A stretch of DNA of 64,000 bases from positions 124,001 through 188,000 of the forward strand of contig NZ_SDWS01000002.1 in the NCBI RefSeq assembly GCF_004137245.1. The letters are read 5' to 3'. Source of the DNA: Nocardioides glacieisoli (GTDB taxonomy: Bacteria; Actinomycetota; Actinomycetes; Propionibacteriales; Nocardioidaceae). The position numbers and the translations under genes were made by a program. How positions within the stretch are numbered: position 1 is the first letter of the stretch; each line of letters opens with the position of its first letter. Below, one piece after another: positions 9,070-17,500 of the stretch. Under the pieces are notes generated by a model. The model saw only the letters and a list, made by a program, of their open reading frames with translations. It did not search any database and was not told the DNA's origin.

Positions 9070-9588
9070 TCATCCCGCCATCTTCAGGACTTCGCGGCGC
9101 TGTTCGTCCGGGAGCAGTCCGGTCACAGGGGAGACTTCCCGCATCTCGATCGAGTCGCGATCGAGCCCGGTCAGGACGCGGTGCAGGCTTGGGAGGTCTC
9201 CGCGGTTGACCAAGTGTCGCCAGCGGTCGAGGTTGCGAACGTGTGGCTGACCCGTGACCCGGTCGCGGAGGCGATCCAGGTTGCGCTCGAGCGTCGGGCA
9301 CCACTCCCCGAAGCTCTGATGGTTCAGGAGCGTTGAGAGCCGCCGGTGCAGGAGCCACGAGCGGCGTTCGGAGCGAGTCAGCGTGGGAACGATGGAGCGT
9401 CGCACGACCTCGAGGCGGTAGCCCATGCACGACAAGAGACGGTCGAGCTGGCCGTCGCTGAGGTCGACCTTGCCGGAGAGGAATCCGCTGATGCTCGGTT
9501 GCCGCACGCCGCTGAACCTGGACAGGTCGGACTGCGTGGTGCTTGTCTCGCGCATCACCTCGCGCAGCACGTCACTGCGACTGGTCAT
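9070..9588 (-). CDS. XRE-family helix-turn-helix protein
   Basis: 172 residues. The N-terminus is an HTH of the XRE/Cro type: [20 protein letters not shown] followed by [21 protein letters not shown]. The C-terminal part ([20 protein letters not shown]...[14 protein letters not shown]) resembles actinobacterial HTH proteins often paired with a nucleotidyltransferase, but no such partner gene lies next to it here. Longer in-frame starts upstream look non-coding. A perfect dyad nine bases before the ATG suggests autoregulation. It lies at the right end of the presumed integrated element, so an element-borne regulator or orphan antitoxin is possible. Confidence 0.7.
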   Translation of the reverse strand: MTSRSDVLREVMRETSTTQSDLSRFSGVRQPSISGFLSGKVDLSDGQLDRLLSCMGYRLEVVRRSIVPTLTRSERRSWLLHRRLSTLLNHQSFGEWCPTLERNLDRLRDRVTGQPHVRNLDRWRHLVNRGDLPSLHRVLTGLDRDSIEMREVSPVTGLLPDEQRREVLKMAG

Positions 9589-9596
9589 GCTGCGCT

Positions 9597-9615
9597 TATA
9601 GCAGTGGATGCTATA
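9597..9615. promoter_or_regulatory. Putative operator of the XRE regulator
   Basis: TATAGCA at 9597-9603 and TGCTATA at 9609-9615 form a perfect 7-bp inverted repeat with a 5-nt spacer. It ends 8 bp before the regulator's start codon, where promoter and leader should be. Spacing and symmetry fit a Cro/CI-type dimer site. Confidence 0.55.
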
Positions 9616-9763
9616 GCAACGGTCCACAGTTCGTGGCTTCTGGGCAAGACTGGGGCAACACGAGGTCCAGAAACAAGCAGAATCCGCCAACGACGACCGA
9701 TTGTCGGTTGCGGCTCCGACCTGCGGGTTCATTGATCTCCAACATTGTCCGACGATCCCTGGG

Positions 9764-9809
9764 TCGCCCTTTCACGGCGGTAGCGCCGGTTCGAATCCGG
9801 TTGGGGGTG
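9764..9809 (+). repeat. 3' half of a tRNA-Glu(TTC) gene; probable attachment-site scar
   Basis: From the anticodon arm onward this is a tRNA-Glu: stem CGCC, loop CTTTCAC with anticodon TTC at 9771-9773, stem GGCG, T-arm GCCGG-TTCGAAT-CCGGT and acceptor 3' strand TGGGGGT with discriminator G. The sequence upstream contains neither the D-arm nor the matching GCCCCCA 5' strand, so the gene is half present. Tyrosine-recombinase elements that integrate in tRNA genes leave a displaced 3' half like this at their distal end. Because the tRNA reads rightwards, the element would lie to the left. Confidence 0.75.
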
Positions 9810-9902
9810 CGACCAGGATCGAGGTCGGACGCCGATTGGTGGTCCCGGAAGTCCTTGGGTTAGAGTTCCACCCGCTTCACCAGTACACCCAGCACCACAT
9901 CT

Positions 9903-9979
9903 GGCCCCGTAGCGCAGTTGGTTAGCGCGCCGCCCTGTCACGGCGGAGGCCGCGGGTTCGAGTCCCGTCGGGGTCGCCA
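9903..9979 (+). tRNA. tRNA-Asp(GTC)
   Basis: Complete cloverleaf. Acceptor GGCCCCG pairs with CGGGGTC, the D-arm is GCGC-AGTTGGTTA-GCGC, the anticodon stem CCGCC/GGCGG encloses CTGTCAC (anticodon GTC), and the T-arm is GCGGG-TTCGAGT-CCCGT. Discriminator G is followed by an encoded CCA. Confidence 0.95.
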
Positions 9980-10069
9980 TCGCATGCGACGCAGGCTGAG
10001 CCACCAGGCTCAGCCTGTTCGGCATTTCGGGTGCCTGACCTGATTTCCTGCGGCTCCTAGGGTGTTCCC

Positions 10070-10423
10070 ATGCCGATCGACCTCGATCCCGCCGCGTTCG
10101 ACGCCATGGTCGGTCGCGCCCTCGACGGCCTTCCCGACGAGCTCGCGCAGCTCGTCGACAACGTGGTCGTGCTCGTCGAGGCCGAGGCCCCCGAGGACGA
10201 CCCCGACCTGCTCGGCCTCTACGACGGACTGGCGCTGACGGAGCGGCCGGCCAACCACGCCGGGATGCTGCCCGACCGGATCCTGCTCTTCCGCGGACCG
10301 CTCCTCGACATGGCGGACACCGTCGAGGACCTCGAGGAGGAGGTGCGGATCACCGTCGTGCACGAGGTCGCCCACCACTTCGGTCTCGACGACGCGCGGC
10401 TGCACGACCTCGGGTGGGGCTGA
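10070..10423 (+). CDS. Metallopeptidase family protein (minimal zincin)
   Basis: 117 residues belonging to the small zincin-like family (PF06262 type). The metal site HEVAH is at about residues 98-102, with further acidic residues in FGLDDARLHDLGWG. There is no signal peptide, so it is cytosolic. The start ATG lies in a short region after tRNA-Asp. Substrate and role are not established for this family. Confidence 0.85.
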   Translation: MPIDLDPAAFDAMVGRALDGLPDELAQLVDNVVVLVEAEAPEDDPDLLGLYDGLALTERPANHAGMLPDRILLFRGPLLDMADTVEDLEEEVRITVVHEVAHHFGLDDARLHDLGWG

Positions 10424-10464
10424 CGCCCGCATGAGGGTTGGACGAACTTTTGCCGTCCACTGGC

Positions 10465-10800
10465 CTAGCCCAGGGCGCTGACGAGGCTCCAGCCGCCAGC
10501 ACAGGCGCCGACGGACAGCATGACCGTCGCCACGACGTACGTCGTCGCGGGGCGCGCCGGACGCTCCACGGACTGCACCGCGAAGGTCGAGAACGACGTG
10601 AAGCCGCCGCAGAACCCGGTGCCGAGCAGCGCCCAGCCGGCGTCGCCCAGCGACATCGCCGCGAACACCCCGAACAGGCCCGAGCCCAGCACGTTGACCA
10701 GCAGCATGCCCATGGGGAACCGCCCGTCCAGCGCGCGACTGAGGGCGAAGCGCAGGGGTGCCCCCACGGCAGCGCCGAGCGCGACGAGGAGGGCGCTCAC
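10465..10800 (-). CDS. crcB: FluC/CrcB fluoride channel subunit
   Basis: 111 residues with four predicted membrane helices. Family signatures are GAPLRFALSR near the start, MLLVNVLGSGLFG and the phenylalanine-box motif GFCGGFTSFSTF. FluC proteins export fluoride as antiparallel dimers. Its GTG start overlaps the stop of the adjacent FluC gene (GTGA), so the two are co-translated. Adjacent paired genes are usual for actinobacterial heterodimeric Fluc channels. Confidence 0.9.
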   Translation of the reverse strand: MSALLVALGAAVGAPLRFALSRALDGRFPMGMLLVNVLGSGLFGVFAAMSLGDAGWALLGTGFCGGFTSFSTFAVQSVERPARPATTYVVATVMLSVGACAGGWSLVSALG

Positions 10801-11198
10801 CCCATCGTCGCTTCCGGCTCGGCGCGGCGGGCGAGGTGCTGGCCCAGCGCGGCCGCTGCGAGTCCGGCGGCCAACGTGAGCAGGAGGCAGAGACCCGCCA
10901 GGCCGGCATGGCCGTCGTCCGCGAGCTCGCGGACCTGTCCGGCCCACGCCGACACCGTGGTGAACCCGCCCAGCACGCCCGGGCCGAGGGCGAGCGCGAC
11001 CCTGCGCGAGCGGCGTACGACGGCGAGTGCGGGCAGCACGCCGAGGACGAACGCCCCGACAACGTTGATCGCGAGCGTCGGCCAGGGGAAGAGCGAGTCG
11101 GGAGCCGCGGTGTCGATCGCGAACCGGAGGACGGCGCCGGCGGCGCCGCCGACCGACACGACGAGGAGGTCGGTGGCGCCGGGGCGGCGCGCGCTCAC
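10797..11198 (-). CDS. crcB: FluC/CrcB fluoride channel subunit (second copy)
   Basis: 133 residues with four predicted membrane segments and the FluC motifs GGAAGAVLRFAID, TLAINVVGAFVLG and GVLGGFTTVSAWAG. The GTG at 11198 overlaps the stop of the upstream ATPase-like gene by GTGA, and its own stop overlaps the next fluC start in the same way. The second motif ends TTVSAW where the partner has TSFSTF, so the two subunits are not interchangeable, consistent with a heterodimer. I saw no fluoride riboswitch before this cluster. Confidence 0.9.
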   Translation of the reverse strand: MSARRPGATDLLVVSVGGAAGAVLRFAIDTAAPDSLFPWPTLAINVVGAFVLGVLPALAVVRRSRRVALALGPGVLGGFTTVSAWAGQVRELADDGHAGLAGLCLLLTLAAGLAAAALGQHLARRAEPEATMG

Positions 11199-12124
11199 CC
11201 GACCTGGCTGGTCGACGGCTTGGTGTGCGCCTGCGGGTTCCACGGCTGTGCACTGGCGCCGCCGAGCTGCTGCACGAGCTCGGTGAGCAACCAGTTCTGG
11301 AGGGCCCGCTGGGACGGGGTGCGGGCCATCGACAGCAGGCGCTCCGCACGGCAGAACGCGTCGGCGACGTCGAACATCTCGGTCATCGTCACGAAGATCG
11401 GGCCGGCCTCGCGCACCATCGGGAAGACCAGGTCGACGCGGGGCATGGCCTGGCGCTCGGCGGCCCGCATCTGCTCGCTGAAGGTGTCGGGGAACTGGCG
11501 CTCGAAGGTGGCGAACATCGAGGTGAGGTCACCGGCGAGCGGGTAGTCGGACTGGTGGGAGAGGGACAGGAGCCGCAGCTCGCGGCGCAGCTCGTGGTAC
11601 TGCCGGGCCAACGACGAGTAGAGCGGGACGTCGAGGGCGAGCAGCCGCATCTCGACGGCGTCTTCGCTGACGGGCTCCGGGGGGTTCTGGTCGTGGACGT
11701 CGATCACCCACTCCGCGCCACCCTCGTCGCTCATCTGGGCAGCCGGCTCGAACCAGACGATCTTGCTGTCGGCCTCGATCGTGGCGCCCCATGCGGTCGC
11801 GCACTGCGCCACCATCGACAGACCGCGACCGAAGGTCAGCAGCAGGTCGATGTCGTCACCGGCGAGCGGGACCGGCGGGACGGGCGGGCTGGTGGAGCCG
11901 TCGATCACCTCGATGCGCGGGTGGCTGATCGTGCCGCGCACCCGCACCTTGAACGGCGCGTTGGCGTGCAGCACGGCGTTGGCCACGAGCTCGGAGACGC
12001 CGAGCTCGGCACATTCCACGAGGTCGTCGCGCTCGAGCCGCACGAAGACGTCGCTGACCCAGCGCCGGGCGTCGGCCGCAGCGCGCGGCGACGACGCGAG
12101 GGTCAACTCGGAGCTCAGCGGCAC
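11195..12124 (-). CDS. Anti-sigma-factor-like ATP-binding protein (HATPase_c_2) with C-terminal extension
   Basis: 309 residues. The first 125 resemble the RsbW-type serine-kinase ATPase fold, with the N-box ELGVSELVANAVLHAN and a G-box-like GRGLSMV segment. Residues from about 140 onward form an extension predicted to be helical, with no family I recognise (ALDVPLYSSLARQYHELRRE). Such proteins bind sigma or anti-anti-sigma factors to control stress or developmental sigma activity; no sigma gene is adjacent. It heads a GTGA-coupled operon with the two fluC genes. Confidence 0.75.
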   Translation of the reverse strand: MPLSSELTLASSPRAAADARRWVSDVFVRLERDDLVECAELGVSELVANAVLHANAPFKVRVRGTISHPRIEVIDGSTSPPVPPVPLAGDDIDLLLTFGRGLSMVAQCATAWGATIEADSKIVWFEPAAQMSDEGGAEWVIDVHDQNPPEPVSEDAVEMRLLALDVPLYSSLARQYHELRRELRLLSLSHQSDYPLAGDLTSMFATFERQFPDTFSEQMRAAERQAMPRVDLVFPMVREAGPIFVTMTEMFDVADAFCRAERLLSMARTPSQRALQNWLLTELVQQLGGASAQPWNPQAHTKPSTSQVG

Positions 12125-12354
12125 TGGGACTCTTTTCGAGGGGGTGGGCAGTCCAGTGGGGCGATGGTTACCCCAGCCAGGGGTAGTTCAAACCTCGACA
12201 ACCACACTAGTTTCTCGCGACTCTGGGTAGTGGATGTGAGCAACGAGACGCGTCCGGCGTTTCGCCTGCTCGTCGGCCCCGGGAGGACAATGGTGATACA
12301 GCGTCAGCATCAGGTAAATGACCCTCGACCTCGCACCGAGAAAAAGGAGCTCCG

Positions 12355-13824
12355 ATGAGCACGACGCAGGCCCCGCGGCACCGGGTGGTCGTGATCGGTT
12401 CCGGCTTCGGCGGGCTCTTCGGGACGAAGGCCCTGCGCCGCGCCGACGTCGACGTCACCGTCATCGCGAAGACCACGCACCACCTCTTCCAGCCGCTGCT
12501 CTACCAGGTCGCGACGGGCATCCTCTCCGAGGGTGAGATCGCCCCGCCGACCCGCGAGGTCCTCAGCGGTCAGGACAACGCCCGGGTGATCCTGGGCGAG
12601 GTCACTGGCATCGACCTCGCTGCCCGGACGGTCACCTCGCAGGTGCTGGGCCGCGACACCGTCACGTCGTACGACTCCCTGCTCGTGGCAGCCGGTGCCA
12701 GCCAGTCCTACTTCGGCAACGACCACTTCGCCGAGTTCGCACCCGGCATGAAGAGCATCGACGACGCCCTCGAGCTCCGCGGCCGCATCTTCGGCGCCTT
12801 CGAGATGGCCGAGCTCGGTGCCACCCGCGGTGACGACGTCGACCACCTGCTGACCTTCGTCGTCGTCGGCGCCGGTCCGACGGGCGTGGAGATGGCCGGC
12901 CAGATCGCCGAGCTGGCGCACAACACGCTGCGCAAGGACTTCCGTGCCATCAACACCAGGAAGGCGCGCGTCGTCCTCGTCGACGCCGCGCCGCAGGTGC
13001 TGCCGCCCTTCGGCGCCAAGCTGGGCGAGAAGGCGCAGAAGGAGCTCGAGAAGCTCGGCGTCGAGGTGATGCTCGGCGGCATGGTCACCGAGGTCGACGA
13101 GCGCGGCCTCGAGGTGAAGTTCAAGGACGGCCGCACCGAGCGCATCGACTCCGTCGCCAAGATCTGGGCCGCCGGCGTGCAGGCCAACCCCCTCGGCAAG
13201 ACCCTGTCCGAGCAGTCCGGCGCCCCGCTCGACCGCGCCGGCCGGATCGGCGTCAACCCCGACCTCACGCTCCCCGGCCACCCCGAGGTCTTCGTCGTCG
13301 GCGACATGATCGCCCTCGACAACCTGCCCGGCGTCGCGCAGGTCGCCATCCAGGGCGCGAAGTACGCCGCCAAGGAGATCCGCAACCGGCTCGAGGGCAA
13401 GGCGCCGCAGCCGCCGTTCAAGTACTTCGACAAGGGCTCGATGGCGATCATCAGCCGCTTCCGTGCCGTCGCGATGGTCGGCAAGCTCCGGCTCACCGGC
13501 ATCGTCGCCTGGCTGATGTGGCTCGGGGTGCACCTCGTCTACCTCACCGGCTTCAAGAACCAGGTCTCGGCGCTGATGCGCTGGGCGATCACCTTCATCA
13601 GCAACAACCGCTCCGAGCGGACCACCACCGAGCAGCAGATCTTCGCCCGTGCGGCGCTGGCCCGGCTGCGTCGCGGTGCGGCCGACCTGGTGTCGGACCC
13701 GGGCATCTACGACGCGACGCGGGCGATGATGGAGGAGACCCGCCGCCAGGAGCTGGAGACGGCCGCGGCGCGCGAGGCGGAGCTCACCGACTCCGGTGTG
13801 CGCGGGGTGGCCACCGACGCCTGA
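12355..13824 (+). CDS. ndh: Type II NADH dehydrogenase (NDH-2)
   Basis: 489 residues. The FAD loop is VVVIGSGFGGLFGTKAL at 10-26, and a second dinucleotide-binding loop VVVGAGPTGVEMAGQIAEL lies near residue 170. VFVVGDMIAL is the C-terminal FAD contact, and AQVAIQGAKYAAKEI follows. A hydrophobic segment near residue 385 (GIVAWLMWLGVHLVYLTG) would anchor it to the membrane. The enzyme passes electrons from NADH to menaquinone without pumping protons. An AGGAG site precedes the ATG. It stands alone with its own 230-bp upstream region. Confidence 0.92.
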   Translation: MSTTQAPRHRVVVIGSGFGGLFGTKALRRADVDVTVIAKTTHHLFQPLLYQVATGILSEGEIAPPTREVLSGQDNARVILGEVTGIDLAARTVTSQVLGRDTVTSYDSLLVAAGASQSYFGNDHFAEFAPGMKSIDDALELRGRIFGAFEMAELGATRGDDVDHLLTFVVVGAGPTGVEMAGQIAELAHNTLRKDFRAINTRKARVVLVDAAPQVLPPFGAKLGEKAQKELEKLGVEVMLGGMVTEVDERGLEVKFKDGRTERIDSVAKIWAAGVQANPLGKTLSEQSGAPLDRAGRIGVNPDLTLPGHPEVFVVGDMIALDNLPGVAQVAIQGAKYAAKEIRNRLEGKAPQPPFKYFDKGSMAIISRFRAVAMVGKLRLTGIVAWLMWLGVHLVYLTGFKNQVSALMRWAITFISNNRSERTTTEQQIFARAALARLRRGAADLVSDPGIYDATRAMMEETRRQELETAAAREAELTDSGVRGVATDA

Positions 13825-13892
13825 GCCGCCTCCGGGTGGCGACTTGACGGTTCCTTCGGTAATTCTGCGGGATTCGTTGCAGACTCTCCCTC

Positions 13893-15245
13893 GTGCGTAC
13901 GCGTGACGGAGACCGGCTGACGAGGATGCCCTGGCGTGCCCTCGTGGCGAGCACGGCGGCGCTCGTCGTCGCGCTCACGCTGGCCGCGTCGCCGTCGACC
14001 GGGCGACCACCGGTGTCCGAGCGCACCTTCGCGCTGGCCCCGGCCGGCGCCGGTGCCGACCTGCCGAACCCGCTGCGTGGGCAGTACCGCTGGTTCGGGG
14101 CCGAGCCCACGCCCTCGACGGTCACGTCCAACGACGTCTACTACCGCGACCAGGTCTACTGGGGACGGATCGAGAAGGCCGACAACGCCTGGGACTTCTC
14201 CCTGATCGACGCCGGGCTCGCCGATGCCGGCGCCCGCGGCGGCAAGTTCGGCTTCCGGGTGATGGCCTACTGCCCGGGATGCTGGATGAACTTCCGCGCG
14301 GACTTCCCCGCGGTCACGCCGCCGTTCGTCGCGCTCCAGCCCGGCACCGACGTCCCGGACTGGAACTCGCCCGCCTTCCTCGCCCAGTGGCAGGAGCTGA
14401 TGGCCGAGCTCGGGCGTCGCTACGGCGACGACCCGCGGCTGGGCTACGTCGACGTCGGCGGCTACGGGAGCTACGGCGAGTGGCACGTCGGCGACGGTGC
14501 GCGGATCTCCGACGCCAACGGGCTCGCGGTCGTCGAGGCCGTGACGAACGCGTTCCCGACCAAGCACGTCCTCATCAACACGATGACGCCGGTCGAGTTC
14601 ACCCTGGCCGCGCTCAGGGCCAACCCGAACCTCGGCCTCCGCACCGACAGCCTCGGCTGCCCGGACATGTACTCGATGGTCGCCGTCGACAAGCGGCTGC
14701 AGAAGGCCTGGCGCACCCGGCCGTTCTTCTCCGAGTGGTGCACCCGGGCCGACCCGGTGCTCGGCGCACAGCAGGTCCGTCGCTTCCACGTCTCGACGCT
14801 GTCGTCCGGCAACATGCCGTGGGACCACGCGTCCCTCGACGCCCGTCAGCGCTCGGCGTACGCCACGGCGCTCGCGACCGCGGGCTACCGCCTCCGCCTC
14901 CGCTCGCTCACCCTCCCGCGCTCGATCGATGCCGGTGACCGCATCGCCGTGCGGACCTCGTGGGTCAACCAGGGGAGCGCGCCGACGTACGACCGCTGGG
15001 ACGTCCGCCTCACCTTCACGCGCAACGGGACGGCGACCACGGTGTCGCTGGGCGATCAGCTGCGCGGTGTCATCGACTCCTCGCGCCGCCGGACCCGCGT
15101 CGCGGTGCCGGGCCTGCGGAAGGGGAGGTACGACGTGTCCGTCAGCGTCGTCGACCCGACCGGCTACTCCGCGCCGATGTACCTCGCCAACGCCGGGCGG
15201 ACCTCGTCGGGCAGCTACCGCGTGGGCTCGGTCTCCGTCCGCTGA
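13893..15245 (+). CDS. Secreted DUF4832-type (glycosidase-like barrel) protein
   Basis: About 450 residues starting with a signal peptide (ALVASTAALVVALTLAASPS). The core PLRGQYRWFGAEP...VYYRDQVYWGRIEKA and YVDVGGYGSYGEWHVGDG matches the DUF4832/DUF4874 architecture, a TIM-barrel resembling glycoside hydrolases followed by a beta-sandwich (from about residue 330). Glu in GEWH is a candidate catalytic acid; the substrate is unknown. The start could be the GTG at 13893 or the ATG at 13926, which directly precedes the signal sequence. The 3' end overlaps the converging transporter gene by 31 bp. Confidence 0.75.
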   Translation: MRTRDGDRLTRMPWRALVASTAALVVALTLAASPSTGRPPVSERTFALAPAGAGADLPNPLRGQYRWFGAEPTPSTVTSNDVYYRDQVYWGRIEKADNAWDFSLIDAGLADAGARGGKFGFRVMAYCPGCWMNFRADFPAVTPPFVALQPGTDVPDWNSPAFLAQWQELMAELGRRYGDDPRLGYVDVGGYGSYGEWHVGDGARISDANGLAVVEAVTNAFPTKHVLINTMTPVEFTLAALRANPNLGLRTDSLGCPDMYSMVAVDKRLQKAWRTRPFFSEWCTRADPVLGAQQVRRFHVSTLSSGNMPWDHASLDARQRSAYATALATAGYRLRLRSLTLPRSIDAGDRIAVRTSWVNQGSAPTYDRWDVRLTFTRNGTATTVSLGDQLRGVIDSSRRRTRVAVPGLRKGRYDVSVSVVDPTGYSAPMYLANAGRTSSGSYRVGSVSVR

Positions 15246-17344
15246 AGGACCAGACGCGGTCGCCACCAGTTGCGCTCGCCGAGCAAGGTCATCGCCGCCG
15301 GGAGCAGCAGCCCCCGGACGATCGTGACGTCGAGCAGGATCGCCACGGTCATGCCGACGCCCACTTCCTTGACGGCGACCAGCTGGCCCGCCGCGAAGCC
15401 GATGAACACCACCGAGATGGCCAGTGCCGCGAGGGTGACCACCGGACCCGAGGCAGTGATCCCGGCCAGGACGGCGGCGTCGTTGTCCTGGCGCGAGCCG
15501 GGCCGTGTCGCGCGGGCGTCCCACTCCTCCTTGATGCGCGCGACGAGGAAGAGGTGGTAGTCCATCGAGAGCCCGAAGGCGAACATGAACAGCAGCAGCG
15601 GCGAGGTGAGGTCCAGGGTGCCGGTCGCCGTGCCGCCGAGCAGCGGCCCACCCCAACCGTGCTGGAACACGAGCGTCACGACGCCGAGGGTCGCGGTCAG
15701 CGAGAGCAGGTTCAGCAGGAGCGTCTTGAGCGCGATGACGGGGGAGCCGGTGAGGCGCAGCAGGAGGAGCCCGGCGACGAGGACCACCGTCGCGATGGCC
15801 CAGGGCAGCCGGTCCGCGAGTGCCGAGCGGGCGTCCACCAGCTCGGCCGCAGGGCCGCCGACCTGGAGGTCGACGTCGTCACCGAGGGCGCGTACGTCCT
15901 CGACGACGCGCTGCGCCGCTGGTCCGCTGGTGGTGCCGCGCGGGGTGAGGGAGAGGTGGCTCCAGCCGTCGGGGAGACCGTCGCGCAGGACGACGTCCTT
16001 CACGTCGGCGAGGGCGGTCACCTGCTCCGACAGGCGGGTCATCCGCTCGTCCCCCGACGGCGCGTCCACGAGCACCTCGACCGGTGCGGTCCGGACGTCG
16101 GGGTAGTCGCGCTCCACCACCTCGACGACCTCGCGCGCCGCACTGCCCGGTGGCAGCGACCGTGCGTCGGACGCGCCGACCTGGAGACCGAGCAGCGGGA
16201 CCGACAGCGCGAGGAGCAGCCCGGCGGAGACGACGAGGACGGGCCAGGGCCGGGCCTGGGCCACGCGGGCCAGCCGAGCGAGCACCGACCGCTCGGGCGG
16301 GCGCGCGGGGCGTCCGAGCGCGCCTCGACCGGCCGGTGGGATCCACCGCGAGCACACGGCGAGGAGCGCCGGTGCCAGCGTCAGGCCGATCGCGGTCACC
16401 ACGACCACCGCGACGACGCCGCCCACCGCCATGCCGGACAGCAGCGGGTCGCCGAGGAGCAGCAGCGCTGCGATCGAGCAGCCGACCGTGGCGCCGGAGA
16501 CGAGCACGGTGTGCCCGGCAGTCGCGAGCGTGCGGCCGAGCACGGCTGCCGAGTCCGGCCGGTCGCCGAGCGCGGCACGCTCCTCGCGGAACCGGGCGAG
16601 CACGAGCAGGCAGTAGTCGACGCCCAGACCGAGCGCCAGCACGGTCACGACGTTGACGGCGAAGTCGCTCACCGACCACAGGTCGGCCACGCCGAGGAGG
16701 GCCAGGAGCGACACGGCGACGGCCGCCAGCGCGGCCACGACGGGCAGGATCCCCGCGACGACGCCACCCAGCGCCAGCACGAGGAGGAGGGTCAGGACCA
16801 CCAGCGCGACACCCTCGCCGCGGGCGGCGTCCTGCACCGCCTGGTCCGTGAAGGTGCGTTCGGCCAGCAGGTCGCCGCCTGCAGCGACGTCCGGGAACGG
16901 CGTCGTGCGCAGGGCGTCGGTGATCCGGTCCGCAAGGTCGAGCGCCCGGTCGTCGGTGAGCGCGGGGTCGAGCTCCACCTGCACGACGGCGCTGCTGCGG
17001 TCCTCGGCGACGAGGTCGTAGGAGCTGGTCGTCCAGGGATCGCGCAGGTCGACCACGCCCGGGAGCTCGCGCACCGCGTAGACCACCTGGCTGGTCGCCT
17101 CGCTGACAACCGCGTCGACGGGGTCGGCACCGGAGAGCACCACGACCACCTGCGGGCCCTCGGCGTCGAGGGCCTCGAGCCGCTGGTCGACCGTCGTCGA
17201 CTCCGCACCCGCCCGCAGGCCGACGTCCTCGGCGCGATCGAAGACCGCGCCCCCGAGCACCGCCCCGGCGACGACCAGGGCGGCCCAGACGGACAGGACC
17301 GCGACGCGCCGGCGGTGCACCCACCGGCCCAGCCGTTCGAGCAC
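15215..17344 (-). CDS. MmpL-type RND transporter
   Basis: 709 residues arranged as two similar halves. Each has one N-terminal membrane helix, a large external loop and a bundle of about five helices. The first bundle carries VLALGLGVDYCLLVLARFREE and the second FAFGLSMDYHLFLVARIKEEW; the paired Gly-x-Asp-Tyr motifs are the proton-relay signature of the MMPL family. Such proteins export lipids or small hydrophobic molecules. A GTG start follows GAGGAG, 12 bp after a truncated hydrolase gene, so this was once part of that operon. Confidence 0.9.
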   Translation of the reverse strand: MLERLGRWVHRRRVAVLSVWAALVVAGAVLGGAVFDRAEDVGLRAGAESTTVDQRLEALDAEGPQVVVVLSGADPVDAVVSEATSQVVYAVRELPGVVDLRDPWTTSSYDLVAEDRSSAVVQVELDPALTDDRALDLADRITDALRTTPFPDVAAGGDLLAERTFTDQAVQDAARGEGVALVVLTLLLVLALGGVVAGILPVVAALAAVAVSLLALLGVADLWSVSDFAVNVVTVLALGLGVDYCLLVLARFREERAALGDRPDSAAVLGRTLATAGHTVLVSGATVGCSIAALLLLGDPLLSGMAVGGVVAVVVVTAIGLTLAPALLAVCSRWIPPAGRGALGRPARPPERSVLARLARVAQARPWPVLVVSAGLLLALSVPLLGLQVGASDARSLPPGSAAREVVEVVERDYPDVRTAPVEVLVDAPSGDERMTRLSEQVTALADVKDVVLRDGLPDGWSHLSLTPRGTTSGPAAQRVVEDVRALGDDVDLQVGGPAAELVDARSALADRLPWAIATVVLVAGLLLLRLTGSPVIALKTLLLNLLSLTATLGVVTLVFQHGWGGPLLGGTATGTLDLTSPLLLFMFAFGLSMDYHLFLVARIKEEWDARATRPGSRQDNDAAVLAGITASGPVVTLAALAISVVFIGFAAGQLVAVKEVGVGMTVAILLDVTIVRGLLLPAAMTLLGERNWWRPRLVLQRTETEPTR

Positions 17345-17356
17345 GCCGCGCTCTCC

Positions 17357-17500
17357 TCAGCTGTCGCGAGCGGTGACGCCGGACCGGGGCCCGTGGCGGA
17401 GGAACGCCGACACGACACGGCGGAACTCCTCGGGGTGCTCGAGGCTGGGCACGTGCCCGCAGTGGCCCAGCACGTGGAGCCGTACGTCGGCGAGGAGGGT
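17357..17500 (-). pseudogene. C-terminal remnant of an alpha/beta hydrolase
   Basis: Only the last 45 or so residues survive: STLLADVRLHVLGHCGHVPS followed by LEHPEEFRRVVSAFLRHG. This is the C-terminal alpha/beta hydrolase pattern with the catalytic His in GHCGHVP. Upstream, the reading runs into a sugar-isomerase fragment on the other strand, so everything before about 17500, including nucleophile and oxyanion hole, is gone. The stop lies 12 bp before the mmpL-type gene. Confidence 0.65.

Noticed and set aside
8127..9209. 360-codon plus-strand frame read as an independent gene
   Set aside because: Only its first third is protein-like and that part is the middle of the broken aldehyde dehydrogenase; the rest is out-of-frame sequence.
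10465..11349. One long minus-strand frame covering both fluC genes and more
   Set aside because: Only the last 111 codons are FluC-like; the upstream part is the out-of-frame reading of the first fluC, which has its own GTG start.
11199..12354. Fluoride riboswitch for the fluC pair
   Set aside because: The pair is translationally coupled to the upstream ATPase-like gene, and no fluoride aptamer-like pseudoknot was recognisable before that gene.
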